Positions 45,487 to 55,047 of a stretch of DNA of 64,000 nucleotides are shown here, one piece after another. Position 1 is the stretch's first letter, and the number at the start of each line of letters is the position of its first letter. The notes beneath the pieces are model-generated. The model was given only the letters and a program-made list of their open reading frames with translations, was not told the origin of the DNA and did no database searches. This DNA is from WTFY01 sp965205685. Its GTDB lineage: Bacteria; Pseudomonadota; Gammaproteobacteria; UBA4575. The stretch covers positions 1 to 64,000 of the forward strand of contig OZ242174.1 of the NCBI GenBank assembly GCA_965205685.1. Reading direction: 5' to 3'. The translations under genes were made by a program, and so were the position numbers.

Positions 45487-46026
45487 GTGCCTGTTAGGAA
45501 GAAAAAAAGATCAACCCGATCGTCAAGCTCCGTACCGGCCTGGGCCTGGCTGGCACTTGGTATTGTGATCGGTATTGGTATCGCCATGCTGATTGACATC
45601 GACGGCTGGTATGTGGACAAGGACAAGGCCCAGTCTGTTGCGCAAGAAGCAGGAAAAACTGCTGAGCCACCAATAAAACGAAACTTCGATTTCTATACAT
45701 TGCTGCCTGAATTGGAAATCATCATCCCACAAGAAGAAACAGGCTTGCCCGACAAGCAGCCTGCCAAACAAACCACACCCCCGACACACCAGGGCGGGTA
45801 TTTGCTGCAGGCAGGCTCATTCAAAAGCTTTAACGATGCAGACAGCCTGAAGGCGCGGCTGGCATTGTTGGGCATAGAGGCCAACGTTCAATCTGTAGAT
45901 GTGAACAATACCCAGTGGCATCGGGTTCGTGTTGGACCCTCAAGCGACCGGCAGGCGCTGGAACAAATAAGGATGCGTCTGCGCACCCATCAGATCGATA
46001 CGATTTTGATGCAGGCAAAACAATAG
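45487..46026 (+). CDS. SPOR-domain membrane protein, FtsN-like
   Basis: A 179-residue single-pass inner-membrane protein: a basic cytoplasmic start (RKKKRSTRSSSS), one transmembrane helix (AWLALGIVIGIGIAMLI), a Lys/Pro/Gln-rich periplasmic linker, and a C-terminal SPOR domain (YLLQAGSFKSFNDADSLKARLALLGIEANVQ in two parts, then WHRVRVGPSSD). SPOR domains bind denuded septal peptidoglycan, so a division role similar to FtsN is likely. GTG start with GAGG upstream. Confidence 0.9.
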   Translation: MPVRKKKRSTRSSSSVPAWAWLALGIVIGIGIAMLIDIDGWYVDKDKAQSVAQEAGKTAEPPIKRNFDFYTLLPELEIIIPQEETGLPDKQPAKQTTPPTHQGGYLLQAGSFKSFNDADSLKARLALLGIEANVQSVDVNNTQWHRVRVGPSSDRQALEQIRMRLRTHQIDTILMQAKQ

Positions 46027-46048
46027 CTAGACAAGGAGTATCCTATCG

Positions 46049-47863
46049 CTACTTCTCCATGGAGTCGTACATAGCTTCTATGTCGTCTGCAAACAACTTT
46101 ATCAGCTGATTTCTTCTAGTTTTTAGGGTCGGAGTAAGCAAGTTGTTCTCGGTAGTCCAAGGCTCCAGATAGATACCCGCCCTGCGTACCTGGGCATATC
46201 CTGGAAATTCTTTCAGACAACCAGCCAAACGCTGCATCACATATTTGTGTACAGAGGCATCCTGCAGATTTTCCTGTATTCCACTGCTCAACCCCATGGA
46301 TTCAGCAAGAGAATTCCATTCCGTCTCGTTTAACACGAGAAGTGCAGACAGAAAAGGCCGCCCTTCACCCAGTATCATGGCCTGGTCAAACAAAGGGTCA
46401 GCACAAATCGCAGTCTCCATGTCCTGGGGGGACACTTTCTCGGCATTTGCCAAGACAATAATATCCTTGATCCTGCCCGTGATATACAAATAGCCCTCAT
46501 CCGTGATATGTGCGATATCGCCGGTGTGTAGCCAACCTTCGGTGTCAATCATCTGTTCAGTTGCCTGTTTGTTGCCATAGTACCCAAGCATCACACAGTC
46601 GCTGCGAGTACACAGTTCACCTTCTTTTGTAAGTTTCACCTCAACACCGGGCAAGGCCTTGCCAACGCTAAAAGGGTCATTGGCATCAGGCCGCCCTACG
46701 CTGATCACCGGACTGCTTTCTGTCATCCCATAGCCTTGGTACACCGGAATACCGAGACTGACAAAAAATTTCGTGATTGTCTTATCCAGTGCAGCACCAC
46801 CAACAATGGCATACCGCAACCTGCCACCCAGCCTTTGTTTGATCTTTGCGGCTACCAAGCGATCCATCATCGGCCATAACAGCAGGCTCCAATGCCACCC
46901 TGCCCTACCTAATTTGAACTGGAGATATCGCCAGCCGATTCGCTGCGCCCACGCAAACATTTTTTTCCTAGGATAGGGTAACTGCGCTGCCTGACTTAAA
47001 ATCCTTGTAAAAATGATCTCGTAAATCCGTGGCACTGACACAAACACGGTTGGACGGACTTCCTGTATGTCTTCACCCAGTTGCTGTATTGAACGGGCAA
47101 AGCACACTTTCGAGCTGGCCATCATGGGCATGAAACAGCCTGCTGTACGTTCCATCGAATGTGATAACGGAAGAAAGGATAAAAACACGTCTTTTTCGAA
47201 AATGTCTGCGCACTGCAAAGCCGCAGAGGCATTCGAAAGGATATTCCGATGGCTGAGCATCACCCCTTTGGGGCGTCCCGTTGTGCCTGAGGTATAGATA
47301 ATCGTGGCGAGTTCGCTGCCATCCAAGTCCTCTGGCTGATACTCGACATCAATGTCATGGTCGATCCAGTCCTGCATATGCACCAGACAGGAGTCGTGAT
47401 CTGGCACTTTCGAAATTGGAGCAACACTGATCACGCATTGCAGTGCTCTTCGGATACTCTCAATTTGCGACAGTTGCCGCCACTGGCGCGGGTTCTGAAC
47501 AAGCATCGCTTTGATGCCAGCATTTTGGACAATGTAGGCCACATTTTCCGCTCGGTCATTCGTGTACAAAGGCACTGTGACCAAGCCAAGACCTAGTGCA
47601 GCCACATCAAAAATGACCCATTCCGGGCAATTGCGCAACATGATGGCTACACGGTCGCCCTTAACAATTGCCCTGCTCCGCAGCCCTGCCTGGATCCTTG
47701 CTGCAAACTGCGCCACCTGCTCCCAAGTCAGGCTTTCCCAAGCATTTTTCTCGTCATCGTAAAAGCCATAGGCCTGCGAATGTGGAGAACGCATCACACG
47801 TTCATAGAACAAGCCGGGAAGGGTCTTCGCAGTTTCAGGAGCAATGTAGTCAGTGTCATTCAT
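46049..47863 (-). CDS. Long-chain fatty acyl-CoA synthetase (AMP-forming)
   Basis: A 604-residue adenylate-forming enzyme of the FAA1/FadD15-like type. The P-loop-like motif is IIYTSGTTGRPKGVMLSH, with GYGMTESSP and GWLHTGDIAHITDEGYL followed by TGRIKDIIVLANAEKVSP. It should activate free fatty acids to acyl-CoA. A region about residues 260-340 carries the hydrophobic insert typical of FAA1 relatives. The ATG at 47863 is preferred to 47896. It converges with the SPOR gene. Confidence 0.92.
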   Translation of the reverse strand: MNDTDYIAPETAKTLPGLFYERVMRSPHSQAYGFYDDEKNAWESLTWEQVAQFAARIQAGLRSRAIVKGDRVAIMLRNCPEWVIFDVAALGLGLVTVPLYTNDRAENVAYIVQNAGIKAMLVQNPRQWRQLSQIESIRRALQCVISVAPISKVPDHDSCLVHMQDWIDHDIDVEYQPEDLDGSELATIIYTSGTTGRPKGVMLSHRNILSNASAALQCADIFEKDVFLSFLPLSHSMERTAGCFMPMMASSKVCFARSIQQLGEDIQEVRPTVFVSVPRIYEIIFTRILSQAAQLPYPRKKMFAWAQRIGWRYLQFKLGRAGWHWSLLLWPMMDRLVAAKIKQRLGGRLRYAIVGGAALDKTITKFFVSLGIPVYQGYGMTESSPVISVGRPDANDPFSVGKALPGVEVKLTKEGELCTRSDCVMLGYYGNKQATEQMIDTEGWLHTGDIAHITDEGYLYITGRIKDIIVLANAEKVSPQDMETAICADPLFDQAMILGEGRPFLSALLVLNETEWNSLAESMGLSSGIQENLQDASVHKYVMQRLAGCLKEFPGYAQVRRAGIYLEPWTTENNLLTPTLKTRRNQLIKLFADDIEAMYDSMEK

Positions 47864-48034
47864 TTGTAAAAGCACTCTAGCACTTGCTTTGTACATGGAC
47901 AGCGACGTTGCAATTACTTTTTCTTATGGCAGCCATCTTACACCTCACAAACCCCAGGCGCTGCTGTGTCCTAGCTTGATTTACCCCCAGTACCCCTTTA
48001 TATAGTAAGAGCAACATGTATTTGTAGTTTGAGT

Positions 48035-49084
48035 ATGCTAGACACGTCATTCGAAACCACCGTACCTCAGCAGGACATCCCTGAGACAGCGGTTGTCCAG
48101 GCAAGCTTGCCGGTGTACTCCGCGAAGCAGAGAAAAGAAAAAATTGACCGCATCAAATTTCTGCTCCAGAAAGAAAATGCGGTATTGATTGCACATTATT
48201 ACACCCATGAAACCCTGCAAAGGATTGCAGAAGAGACGGGGGGCTACGTTTCTGACTCACTGGAAATGGCACGATTTGGCAGTCGTCACAACGCCACCAC
48301 GTTAATCGTGGCTGGAGTTCGCTTCATGGGCGAAACAGCTAAGATACTCAACCCTGAGAAACGGGTTTTGATGCCCACCCTGCAGGCGACCTGTTCGCTC
48401 GATCTTGGCTGCCCTGCCAAGGAATTCAGTGCTTTTTGCGATTTGCACCCGGAGCACGAAGTCGTCGTATATGCCAACACAAGTGCCGAGGTCAAGGCGC
48501 GAGCAGACTGGGTCGTTACCTCGAGTATTGCCCTGAAAGTGGTTTCCCATCTGATGGATCAGGACAAAAAAATCCTCTGGGCACCGGATCGACATCTCGG
48601 TCGCTACATTGAAAAAGTTACGGGTGCTGACATGATTTCATGGCAGGGAGCCTGTGTCGTGCATGAAGAGTTCAAGGCGCGTGCCCTCGGGGACCTGATT
48701 GCAAAGCACCCGGGCGCAGGTATTCTGGTACATCCAGAATCGCCGGAAGCCGTTATTGAGGCTGCCGATGTTGTCGGTTCGACCACAGCCCTCATCCGGG
48801 CAGCCCAAGAATTACCTCACCAGTCATTTATCGTAGCTACGGACAATCGCATTTTTTACAAAATGAAAAAGGCCGCACCTGACAAGGTCTTTATCGAGGC
48901 CCCTACAGCCGGAGAAGGAGCCACATGTAAAAGCTGTGCGCATTGTCCTTGGATGGCCATGAACGGGCTACACAATCTTGAGGCAGTACTGGAATCCGGT
49001 GAAAACGAGATTCACGTGGCGGAAGAAATACGCAACAAGGCATACCGTTCTACCCACCGAATGCTCGATTTTGTTGCCAATTGA
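48035..49084 (+). CDS. nadA: Quinolinate synthase A
   Basis: A 349-residue [4Fe-4S] enzyme forming quinolinate from iminoaspartate and DHAP in NAD synthesis. It has IAHYYTHETLQRIAEETGGYVSDSLEMA in two blocks, VRFMGETAKILNPEK, the cysteine-bearing LQATCSLDLGC, and the late CKSCAHCPWMAMN. Length and motifs match the long proteobacterial type. ATG 48035 is chosen; TTG 48029 is unlikely. nadB and nadC are not in the window. Confidence 0.96.
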   Translation: MLDTSFETTVPQQDIPETAVVQASLPVYSAKQRKEKIDRIKFLLQKENAVLIAHYYTHETLQRIAEETGGYVSDSLEMARFGSRHNATTLIVAGVRFMGETAKILNPEKRVLMPTLQATCSLDLGCPAKEFSAFCDLHPEHEVVVYANTSAEVKARADWVVTSSIALKVVSHLMDQDKKILWAPDRHLGRYIEKVTGADMISWQGACVVHEEFKARALGDLIAKHPGAGILVHPESPEAVIEAADVVGSTTALIRAAQELPHQSFIVATDNRIFYKMKKAAPDKVFIEAPTAGEGATCKSCAHCPWMAMNGLHNLEAVLESGENEIHVAEEIRNKAYRSTHRMLDFVAN

Positions 49085-49203
49085 AGCTCAACTAGAACAT
49101 CCTTCCATATGACACCGGCGCATAGTCGCTGGTTTTGGTCCAAGCAGATCTTCCCGCCTGACGAAGGTTTTCCATGCTCAAAAAACAGCAGCAATCGTTT
49201 GGG

Positions 49204-49449
49204 TCAGGATCGTTCGTGGTCTTGTAGTGGTACTTGCAGATAGTACCCATGCTCATGCAGAGCAGCCAAAACCTGCCTGGCATCAGCCTGTGCCAGTTTG
49301 CGATCTTTTGTCAGCTCGAATTCCAATACAAAACCAGGCTTGCCGAAAAGGATCAGAAGCCCCTCCGGGAGAAGATCAAAGCGGTCTTTCTCGCCCAAGT
49401 AAAGAAATGTGTCTTCTTTTTTCAGGCTTTTGTAAACATAGCACTTCAT
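49204..49449 (-). CDS. ycgL: YcgL domain-containing protein
   Basis: An 81-residue protein beginning MKCYVYKSLKKEDTFLYL, with PEGLLILFGKPGFVLEFEL and DARQVLAALHEHGYYLQVP. This is the YcgL pattern (DUF709), a small alpha/beta fold conserved in gammaproteobacteria with no established function. It follows speA by 15 bases on the same strand. Confidence 0.93.
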   Translation of the reverse strand: MKCYVYKSLKKEDTFLYLGEKDRFDLLPEGLLILFGKPGFVLEFELTKDRKLAQADARQVLAALHEHGYYLQVPLQDHERS

Positions 49450-49464
49450 GGTGCGTGCCTGTGC

Positions 49465-51384
49465 TCATCCTGAAGACGATGTCAGATAGCTGTTGGCTTG
49501 CAGTGCAGTCTCAAGCGTGTGCAGTGCCTGTTTGACAAGCGGTTTTGGCATGTTCATTTCGGTGAGCCGTGTATGCCAGGTCTTGCGAATTTCTGCAGCG
49601 TTGATGTGAACATAGGACAACACCTTTTCAGTAGTATCGCCTTGTCGCTGCTCATCCAGTCGATAGCTTCCATCAGCATTCATCTCGACACTTACTGCAA
49701 GGGTATCTCCGAACAAATTATGTAAGTCTCCTAAAATTTCCTGGTATGCGCCAATTAGAAACATGCCAATCAGGTAGTCCTGTCCCGGGATGAGTGCATG
49801 CAGGGATAGGTAAGACTGGATCGAATCTGCTTCGATGTAGCGATCAATCTGACCATCCGAATCGCAGGTAAGATCATGCAGTCGCACCTGCCGTGTTGGA
49901 CCCTCGTCCAAACGGTGCAGGGGCAAAACTGGGAAGAGCTGGTTCAAGCCCCAGATATCCGGAGTTGATCGGAACAAGGAAAAGTTACAGAAATACTTGT
50001 CAACCAGATCTTCCTCAAGATCCTGCCTGCAGTGTGTATCGAGACACTCTTTGTGCCTAGACAGTTGACGATAGGCCTCCTGTGAAATTTTCTCTGCGTA
50101 GGCCTTGCTGGTTAAGGAAAGATCCCCTCGAGAAAAGTCCTGATCAATCCGTTTTGCAGCCCGGACCAGGCTGGTATACGTATGTGGATAGTCGATTTGA
50201 CTATCTGGCTTTTCCGCATCGGATTGAATGCGTCTACATAACCCGACCAACTCCTTGAGCTTTCCTTCTGCAGTTTCCGAATGCTTATTAAAATCCGTAA
50301 ATGCCTCAGTGGCATTCTCCTTCCAAAATCCAGCGTCAATTATGTTGGTGACCAATACAGCATGATGTGCTGTCATGGCACGCCCGCTCTCGGTAAAGAT
50401 AGCAGGTTCAGGCACCTTGTTTTCCAAGCACGCGGCATGGACAGCACGGATGACGGAGTCGGCATATTCGTCCAGATCGTACTCTCTCGAAAAATATGAA
50501 TTTGACTGGCTGCCCTCATAATCGACAGCCAGACCGCCACCTACGTTCAACTGACTGAGTTGCACTCCGAGTCTGTACAGTTGCACAAAATAACACATGC
50601 CTTCTTCAACGCCTTCACGGATATGCTTCAGGGAAGGGATCTGGGACCCCATGTGAAAATGCAGCATGCGCATCCACCCAAGTGCCCCGTTTTTCTTTAA
50701 CTCCTGATGTAGCTGTATGACCTGGCCGGCTGTCAAACCAAACTTTGAACGCTTCCCTCCCGTGTTTTGCCATTTTCCGTTTGCGACTGCAGACAGGCGA
50801 ACCCGCATGCCCAGAGCAGGTTGAACATTGATTTCCGCTGACAGTTTGAGCACATGTTGGAGTTCAGCCAGACTCTCCAGGACAATAACGACATCATGTC
50901 CCAGCAAGCACCCGGTCAGTGCTAGCCGGATATAGGTCTCATCCTTATAGCCATTACATATTATTGTCTGCGTTTGCATGAGCCCCAGACAGGCTATCAA
51001 CTCTGCCTTGCTACCCACTTCAAAAGCGACAGGGTGCTGATTTTGCAGGCTAAAATGTTGAATCACTGATGCTTGTTGATTTACCTTGATTGGGTAAGCT
51101 GCAACATAGTCACCGACATACTCACAGGAAGTCATGGCTTTCTTGAATGCGGAATGCAACCTGTCTAACATGCGTTGCAGGATGTGCGGGAAACGCAGCA
51201 GAATTGGAAATTCCATTCCCCTGTCTTTGAGGTCTTGACTCAGTGCATACAGGTCGAGTTCACAATCGCCCGCCTTGGTACTGACATGGCCCACCTCGTT
51301 TATGTCGAAAAAACCCATTCCCCAGCTGGTAATCCGGTAATGAACCTTGGCATCAGCAACACCCCAATGCTTACGGATTTTCAC
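49465..51384 (-). CDS. speA: Biosynthetic arginine decarboxylase
   Basis: A 639-residue PLP enzyme making agmatine from arginine, first step of the agmatine route to putrescine. The PLP Lys is in AAYPIKVNQQ, followed by EVGSKAEL, the glycine-rich LNVGGGLAVDYEG segment, and the Cys motif of the second substrate site region. Length matches E. coli SpeA (658). The GTG start lacks a strong ribosome site, so a few residues are uncertain. It is divergent from speE, the next polyamine gene, with a very short intergenic region of about 84 bases. Confidence 0.96.
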   Translation of the reverse strand: MKIRKHWGVADAKVHYRITSWGMGFFDINEVGHVSTKAGDCELDLYALSQDLKDRGMEFPILLRFPHILQRMLDRLHSAFKKAMTSCEYVGDYVAAYPIKVNQQASVIQHFSLQNQHPVAFEVGSKAELIACLGLMQTQTIICNGYKDETYIRLALTGCLLGHDVVIVLESLAELQHVLKLSAEINVQPALGMRVRLSAVANGKWQNTGGKRSKFGLTAGQVIQLHQELKKNGALGWMRMLHFHMGSQIPSLKHIREGVEEGMCYFVQLYRLGVQLSQLNVGGGLAVDYEGSQSNSYFSREYDLDEYADSVIRAVHAACLENKVPEPAIFTESGRAMTAHHAVLVTNIIDAGFWKENATEAFTDFNKHSETAEGKLKELVGLCRRIQSDAEKPDSQIDYPHTYTSLVRAAKRIDQDFSRGDLSLTSKAYAEKISQEAYRQLSRHKECLDTHCRQDLEEDLVDKYFCNFSLFRSTPDIWGLNQLFPVLPLHRLDEGPTRQVRLHDLTCDSDGQIDRYIEADSIQSYLSLHALIPGQDYLIGMFLIGAYQEILGDLHNLFGDTLAVSVEMNADGSYRLDEQRQGDTTEKVLSYVHINAAEIRKTWHTRLTEMNMPKPLVKQALHTLETALQANSYLTSSSG

Positions 51385-51468
51385 AGCAATAACGTATGAT
51401 CTGTTTGTTTGCTAACTGAAGCTGCCCGCTTTATCGCACCTGCAACTTTTCTTCAATTACATATTCAC

Positions 51469-52314
51469 GTGCTGGACAAGAGGAAAAAATGGCTTACCGA
51501 AGCCTGCACAGAATGTGGCACAGCGCTTTCGTTCGAGATCAAGGAGAAACTTCACCAAGAACAGACACCTTTTCAGAAAATAGAAATCTACTCCACCAAA
51601 AGCTTCGGCATGCTGATGATGATAGACGGTTTCGTCATGCTAACGGAACGTGACAACTTTATATACCATGAAATGCTGACTCACCCGGTCATGTTTAGTC
51701 ATCCAGATCCAGTAACCGTGGTCATTGCGGGAGGGGGAGATTGCGGCAGCTTGTGTGAAGTGGCAAAACATTCCTGTGTACAGAATATTTTCCAGGTCGA
51801 AATTGACGAGCGGGTTACCCGGTTGTCGGAGAAGTATTTTCCTGCCTTGTGCAAAGCCAATAACGATCCCCGTATCGAATTCATTTTCGAGGATGCTATC
51901 AAGTGGTTCCAAGGGAAGGAATCCAGCTCAGTGGATATTATCATCGTGGACAGTACAGATCCGGTTGGTCCTGCTGAGGGCCTCTTCTCTACACCCTTTT
52001 ATGGAGATTGTTTGCGCACACTCAAGCCCGAAGGCCTACTTGTTCAGCAAAGCGAATCTCCCATGGTGCACCTTGAGAGTATCATTCAGCCGATGCATGA
52101 CTCGATGCAGTCTGCCGGATTTTCGAGTATCGACCTTGTCTATTTTCCACAACCCTGCTACCCGACGGGGTGGTGGAGTGCTACGGTTGCAAGTAAATCT
52201 GGCCAGCTTTCCTTTGCCCGCGAGAAGTCTGCCAGGCAATTAGAGTTTCAAACCCGGTATTACAACCATGCAGTGCACCTTGCTTGCTTTGCAATACCGC
52301 AGTTCATGAAGTAA
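51469..52314 (+). CDS. speE: Spermidine synthase (polyamine aminopropyltransferase)
   Basis: A 281-residue enzyme transferring the aminopropyl group of decarboxylated SAM to putrescine. Motifs: EKLHQEQTPFQKIEIY, the active loop DGFVMLTERDNFIYHEML, IAGGGDCGSLCEV, and IIVDSTDPVGPAEGLF. An in-frame TTG at 51409 would add 20 non-conserved residues; GTG 51469 gives the standard length. Neither has a clear ribosome site. Divergent with speA; speD is not in the window. Confidence 0.93.
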   Translation: MLDKRKKWLTEACTECGTALSFEIKEKLHQEQTPFQKIEIYSTKSFGMLMMIDGFVMLTERDNFIYHEMLTHPVMFSHPDPVTVVIAGGGDCGSLCEVAKHSCVQNIFQVEIDERVTRLSEKYFPALCKANNDPRIEFIFEDAIKWFQGKESSSVDIIIVDSTDPVGPAEGLFSTPFYGDCLRTLKPEGLLVQQSESPMVHLESIIQPMHDSMQSAGFSSIDLVYFPQPCYPTGWWSATVASKSGQLSFAREKSARQLEFQTRYYNHAVHLACFAIPQFMK

Positions 52315-52336
52315 GAGGTAGGGAATACGAACAAAA

Positions 52337-52363
52337 AAAGCGCCCCCTAAGAGGGGGCGCTTT
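52337..52363. terminator. Bidirectional intrinsic terminator between speE and amtB
   Basis: A perfect 12-base-pair stem (AAAGCGCCCCCT / AGGGGGCGCTTT) with a 3-base loop sits between two converging genes. On the minus strand it is followed by a run of seven T, a strong terminator for amtB; on the plus strand only three T follow, so it is weaker for speE. Confidence 0.93.
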
Positions 52364-52385
52364 GACCTACAAGACTTTCCAAGGC

Positions 52386-53651
52386 CTATTCGATCACAAA
52401 CTCTGGATAAGCCTCCATGCCACACTCTGAAATGTCTGCACCCTGCATCTCTTCTTCCTCACTGATGCGTAGTCCCATGACTGCTTTGATCACGCCCCAG
52501 ATGATCAGGCTGGACAGAAATACCCAGACAAATATTGTGGCAGCTCCAAGCAACTGGCCGCTGAATGTCACGTCAGGATTGGTGAGCGGTACGGCAAGCA
52601 GTCCCCACAATCCAACGGTTCCATGCACGGAAATCGCCCCTACCGGATCGTCTATCCGGATCCTATCCAGCAGTACAATAGACAACACTACGAGAACCCC
52701 ACCTGCCGCACCAATCAGGCTTGCTATCAGGGCAGAAGGAGTAGACGGTTCTGCCGTAATAGCCACCAAACCAGCCAGCGCACCGTTCAGGGCCATGGTT
52801 AGATCAGCCTTACCAAACCAAAGACGTGCAGTGATCAAAGCTGCCATCAGCCCGCCTGCAGCGGCTGTATTGGTGTTCAAGAACACCATGGCCACCGCAT
52901 TGGCGCTGGCAGCATCTCCGAGCTTCAGCACGGAACCGCCATTGAAGCCGAACCACCCCATCCACAGGATGAATGTCCCCAATGTGGCAAGCGGAAGGTT
53001 CGCACCCGGAATGGCGACTACCTTTCCATCGGGCCCATACTTGCCTTTGCGAGCTCCAAGCAACAAGACCCCAGCCAATGCAGCGGTTGCTCCCGCCATA
53101 TGGACAATGCCCGACCCCGCAAAGTCGGAGAATCCTGCATCGCCAAGATTGAACCAACCAAAAACATCTTTTCCATTCCAGGTCCAGCTGCCCTCCAGCG
53201 GGTAGATGAGTCCGGTGAATACCACTACAAACAGCAGAAATGACCACATTTTCATCCGCTCGGCTACAGCACCCGACACTATAGACATGGCTGTTGCAAC
53301 AAACACGACCTGGAAAAAGAAGTCCGATGCATCGGAGTACACGGAATCACCGTGGAAACCATTTTCAGCAGACGCCGCCAAAACATCATCCACCAGGCTT
53401 TCGCCCCCTGCAATACCAGATAAGAACAATGTGCCGTCATACATGATCATGTATCCGCAAATCATGTACATGATGCAGGCGATCGAGTACAGCGCTACAT
53501 TTTTGGTCAGAATCTCAGCCGTGTTTTTGCTCCGCACAAGCCCTGATTCGAGCATGGAAAAGCCGGCGGCCATCCACATTACCAATGCGCCACACACTAA
53601 AAAATAAAAGGTGTCAATCGCATATTGCAATTCAAAAATTTGATCAACCAC
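52386..53651 (-). CDS. amtB: Ammonium transporter AmtB
   Basis: A 421-residue membrane channel with eleven expected helices. Visible Amt signatures include MAAGFSMLESGLVRSKNTAEIL near the start, and the central GSGIVHMAGATAALAGVLLLGARKGKY in two blocks, which hold the twin-His region and the Phe gate. There is no separate cleaved signal peptide. It follows glnK by 28 bases; GlnK is the usual plug of AmtB. The operon appears to start further upstream at the TorF gene. Confidence 0.96.
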   Translation of the reverse strand: MVDQIFELQYAIDTFYFLVCGALVMWMAAGFSMLESGLVRSKNTAEILTKNVALYSIACIMYMICGYMIMYDGTLFLSGIAGGESLVDDVLAASAENGFHGDSVYSDASDFFFQVVFVATAMSIVSGAVAERMKMWSFLLFVVVFTGLIYPLEGSWTWNGKDVFGWFNLGDAGFSDFAGSGIVHMAGATAALAGVLLLGARKGKYGPDGKVVAIPGANLPLATLGTFILWMGWFGFNGGSVLKLGDAASANAVAMVFLNTNTAAAGGLMAALITARLWFGKADLTMALNGALAGLVAITAEPSTPSALIASLIGAAGGVLVVLSIVLLDRIRIDDPVGAISVHGTVGLWGLLAVPLTNPDVTFSGQLLGAATIFVWVFLSSLIIWGVIKAVMGLRISEEEEMQGADISECGMEAYPEFVIE

Positions 53652-53679
53652 AACTCCCTCCTAAGGAATCTATTTTTCG

Positions 53680-54018
53680 TTACAGGGCATCCGGGCCCGT
53701 CTCACCAGTGCGTATACGCACGACTTGTTCGAGCGGGGTAACAAAAATCTTGCCATCTCCGATTTTTCCTGTGTTCGCTGCTTTGCTGATTGCCTCAAGC
53801 ACAGAATCCAGCAAGTTGCTGTCAATGGCGATTTCCAACATCACCTTTGGCAAGAAATCAACAACGTACTCTGCGCCCCGGTATAACTCCGTGTGCCCTT
53901 TTTGCCTGCCGAAGCCTTTGACCTCGACAACGGTGACACCCGTTACACCAATTTCTGATAAAGCTTCGCGTACATAATCAAGCTTAAAAGGCTTAATAAT
54001 TGCGGTAACAAGCTTCAT
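53680..54018 (-). CDS. glnK: Nitrogen regulatory protein P-II
   Basis: A 112-residue P-II protein, full length. Contains MKLVTAIIKPFKLDYVREAL, the T-loop with the uridylylation Tyr in RGAEYVVDFLPK, and the C-terminal GDGKIFVTPLEQVVRIRTGE nucleotide-binding block. It signals nitrogen status and inhibits AmtB. The position before amtB identifies it as GlnK rather than GlnB. Confidence 0.96.
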   Translation of the reverse strand: MKLVTAIIKPFKLDYVREALSEIGVTGVTVVEVKGFGRQKGHTELYRGAEYVVDFLPKVMLEIAIDSNLLDSVLEAISKAANTGKIGDGKIFVTPLEQVVRIRTGETGPDAL

Positions 54019-54112
54019 AGTGATTACTCCTGATTGTGCTGTTAGTCTGAGAAATCCGAATTCAAACTGGATACACTGGCAGAAACGTTATTGATCCGTT
54101 GCCACTGTCCCG

Positions 54113-54811
54113 CTACATAAGATCAAAGCTGTGATGAATGCTGATATAAGCTTCAGTTTCGTCATTATCATCCTCGCCCTGCAGAATATCGGCATCCGTA
54201 TGAACAACTGCGGCTGTCACTTCAAACCCTGAAACTTCAAGCGAATAACCGAATTCCAGGTAATTTCCCAGAGCTTCGTCTGCGTCATCGGTAAAGTCTC
54301 CGTAGGTCAGATACGCTCCTCCGTATCCCAAGGTCGCTGCAAAAAAACCGTACTCGTCGCCTTTTTCAACCTCTTGACCACCCACGAGCTCTGTAAACAC
54401 TCCGTTGTACTCACCGTCCGTGTACTCCAAGTCCAGGGACAAACTGTCGCTGGCCCAGCCGGCATACAGGTTGACTTCGTTGTATTCGTCGTCAAAGTCA
54501 TCAGAGTACTGGTAACTGGTAAACCCCGCGCCCAGATACATCCCGCCAGGTAACTCCATGACATACCCCGTGTAGAAATCCTGCTCGATCCCTTCACCTA
54601 CGTCCGCAATCCAAGTACCCAGATAGAATCCACCGGCTTCCAAATCGATACCCCCGTTAGCAACGCCTGAATCTTGTGGAATCCCCCGGAAAATATAGTC
54701 GGACAGAATTCCGGCATTGCCTGTCACACTGATCTCGGCGGTGGCTGACAGAGGGATCATTGGGCTGGCCAGAAGGGCCAGTAACACTACTTTGTTAACC
54801 ATTTTGCTCAT
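54113..54811 (-). CDS. TorF-family putative porin (Gcw_chp type)
   Basis: A 232-residue secreted outer-membrane protein. It has a Sec signal (VVLLALLASPMIPLSATA) followed by EISVTGNAGILSDYIFRG, the TorF/Gcw_chp opening, then acidic, Tyr-rich alternating strands, and a C-terminal Tyr/Ile strand ending HHSFDLM. Acidic residues are frequent, as in cation-selective barrels; ammonium passage is an inference. The ATG at 54811 has GGGGAGG upstream. It heads an operon with glnK and amtB (94 and 28 bases apart) and is preceded by a sigma-54 promoter. Confidence 0.88.
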   Translation of the reverse strand: MSKMVNKVVLLALLASPMIPLSATAEISVTGNAGILSDYIFRGIPQDSGVANGGIDLEAGGFYLGTWIADVGEGIEQDFYTGYVMELPGGMYLGAGFTSYQYSDDFDDEYNEVNLYAGWASDSLSLDLEYTDGEYNGVFTELVGGQEVEKGDEYGFFAATLGYGGAYLTYGDFTDDADEALGNYLEFGYSLEVSGFEVTAAVVHTDADILQGEDDNDETEAYISIHHSFDLM

Positions 54812-54849
54812 CGTTTTCCTCCCCATATCTATGAATTCGATATAGGATT

Positions 54850-54866
54850 AAGCACATACCGTGCCA
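54850..54866 (-). promoter_or_regulatory. Sigma-54 (RpoN) promoter of the torF-type porin-glnK-amtB operon
   Basis: On the minus strand TGGCACGGTATGTGCTT matches the RpoN consensus TGGCAC-N5-TTGCW except one base. The invariant GG (54865-54864) and GC (54853-54852) are exactly 10 bases apart, and the ATG of the porin is about 40 bases downstream. Confidence 0.85.
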
Positions 54867-54961
54867 AAATTACCTTCCCCGGAAAAACAATGAATTACGG
54901 AAGCCGCGTGGATGCTGATCACATCCGGCATGAGAAATAACGCACCTCGCTGAACCCCTGA

Positions 54962-54978
54962 TGCACAGCATCAGTGCA
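54962..54978 (-). promoter_or_regulatory. NtrC binding site, enhancer of the sigma-54 promoter
   Basis: TGCACAGCATCAGTGCA carries the two exact outer half-sites of the NtrC consensus (TGCAC-N7-GTGCA). It lies about 96 bases upstream of the -24 element, the usual distance for an enhancer. A further half-site-like CGCACC is at about 54942. Confidence 0.75.
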
Positions 54979-55047
54979 TTAAAATTTAAACCCGGTATGA
55001 TACCCTAGTTGAGTTTGTACCTTAGAAAAGAAAAGGAGTATTTAGCT

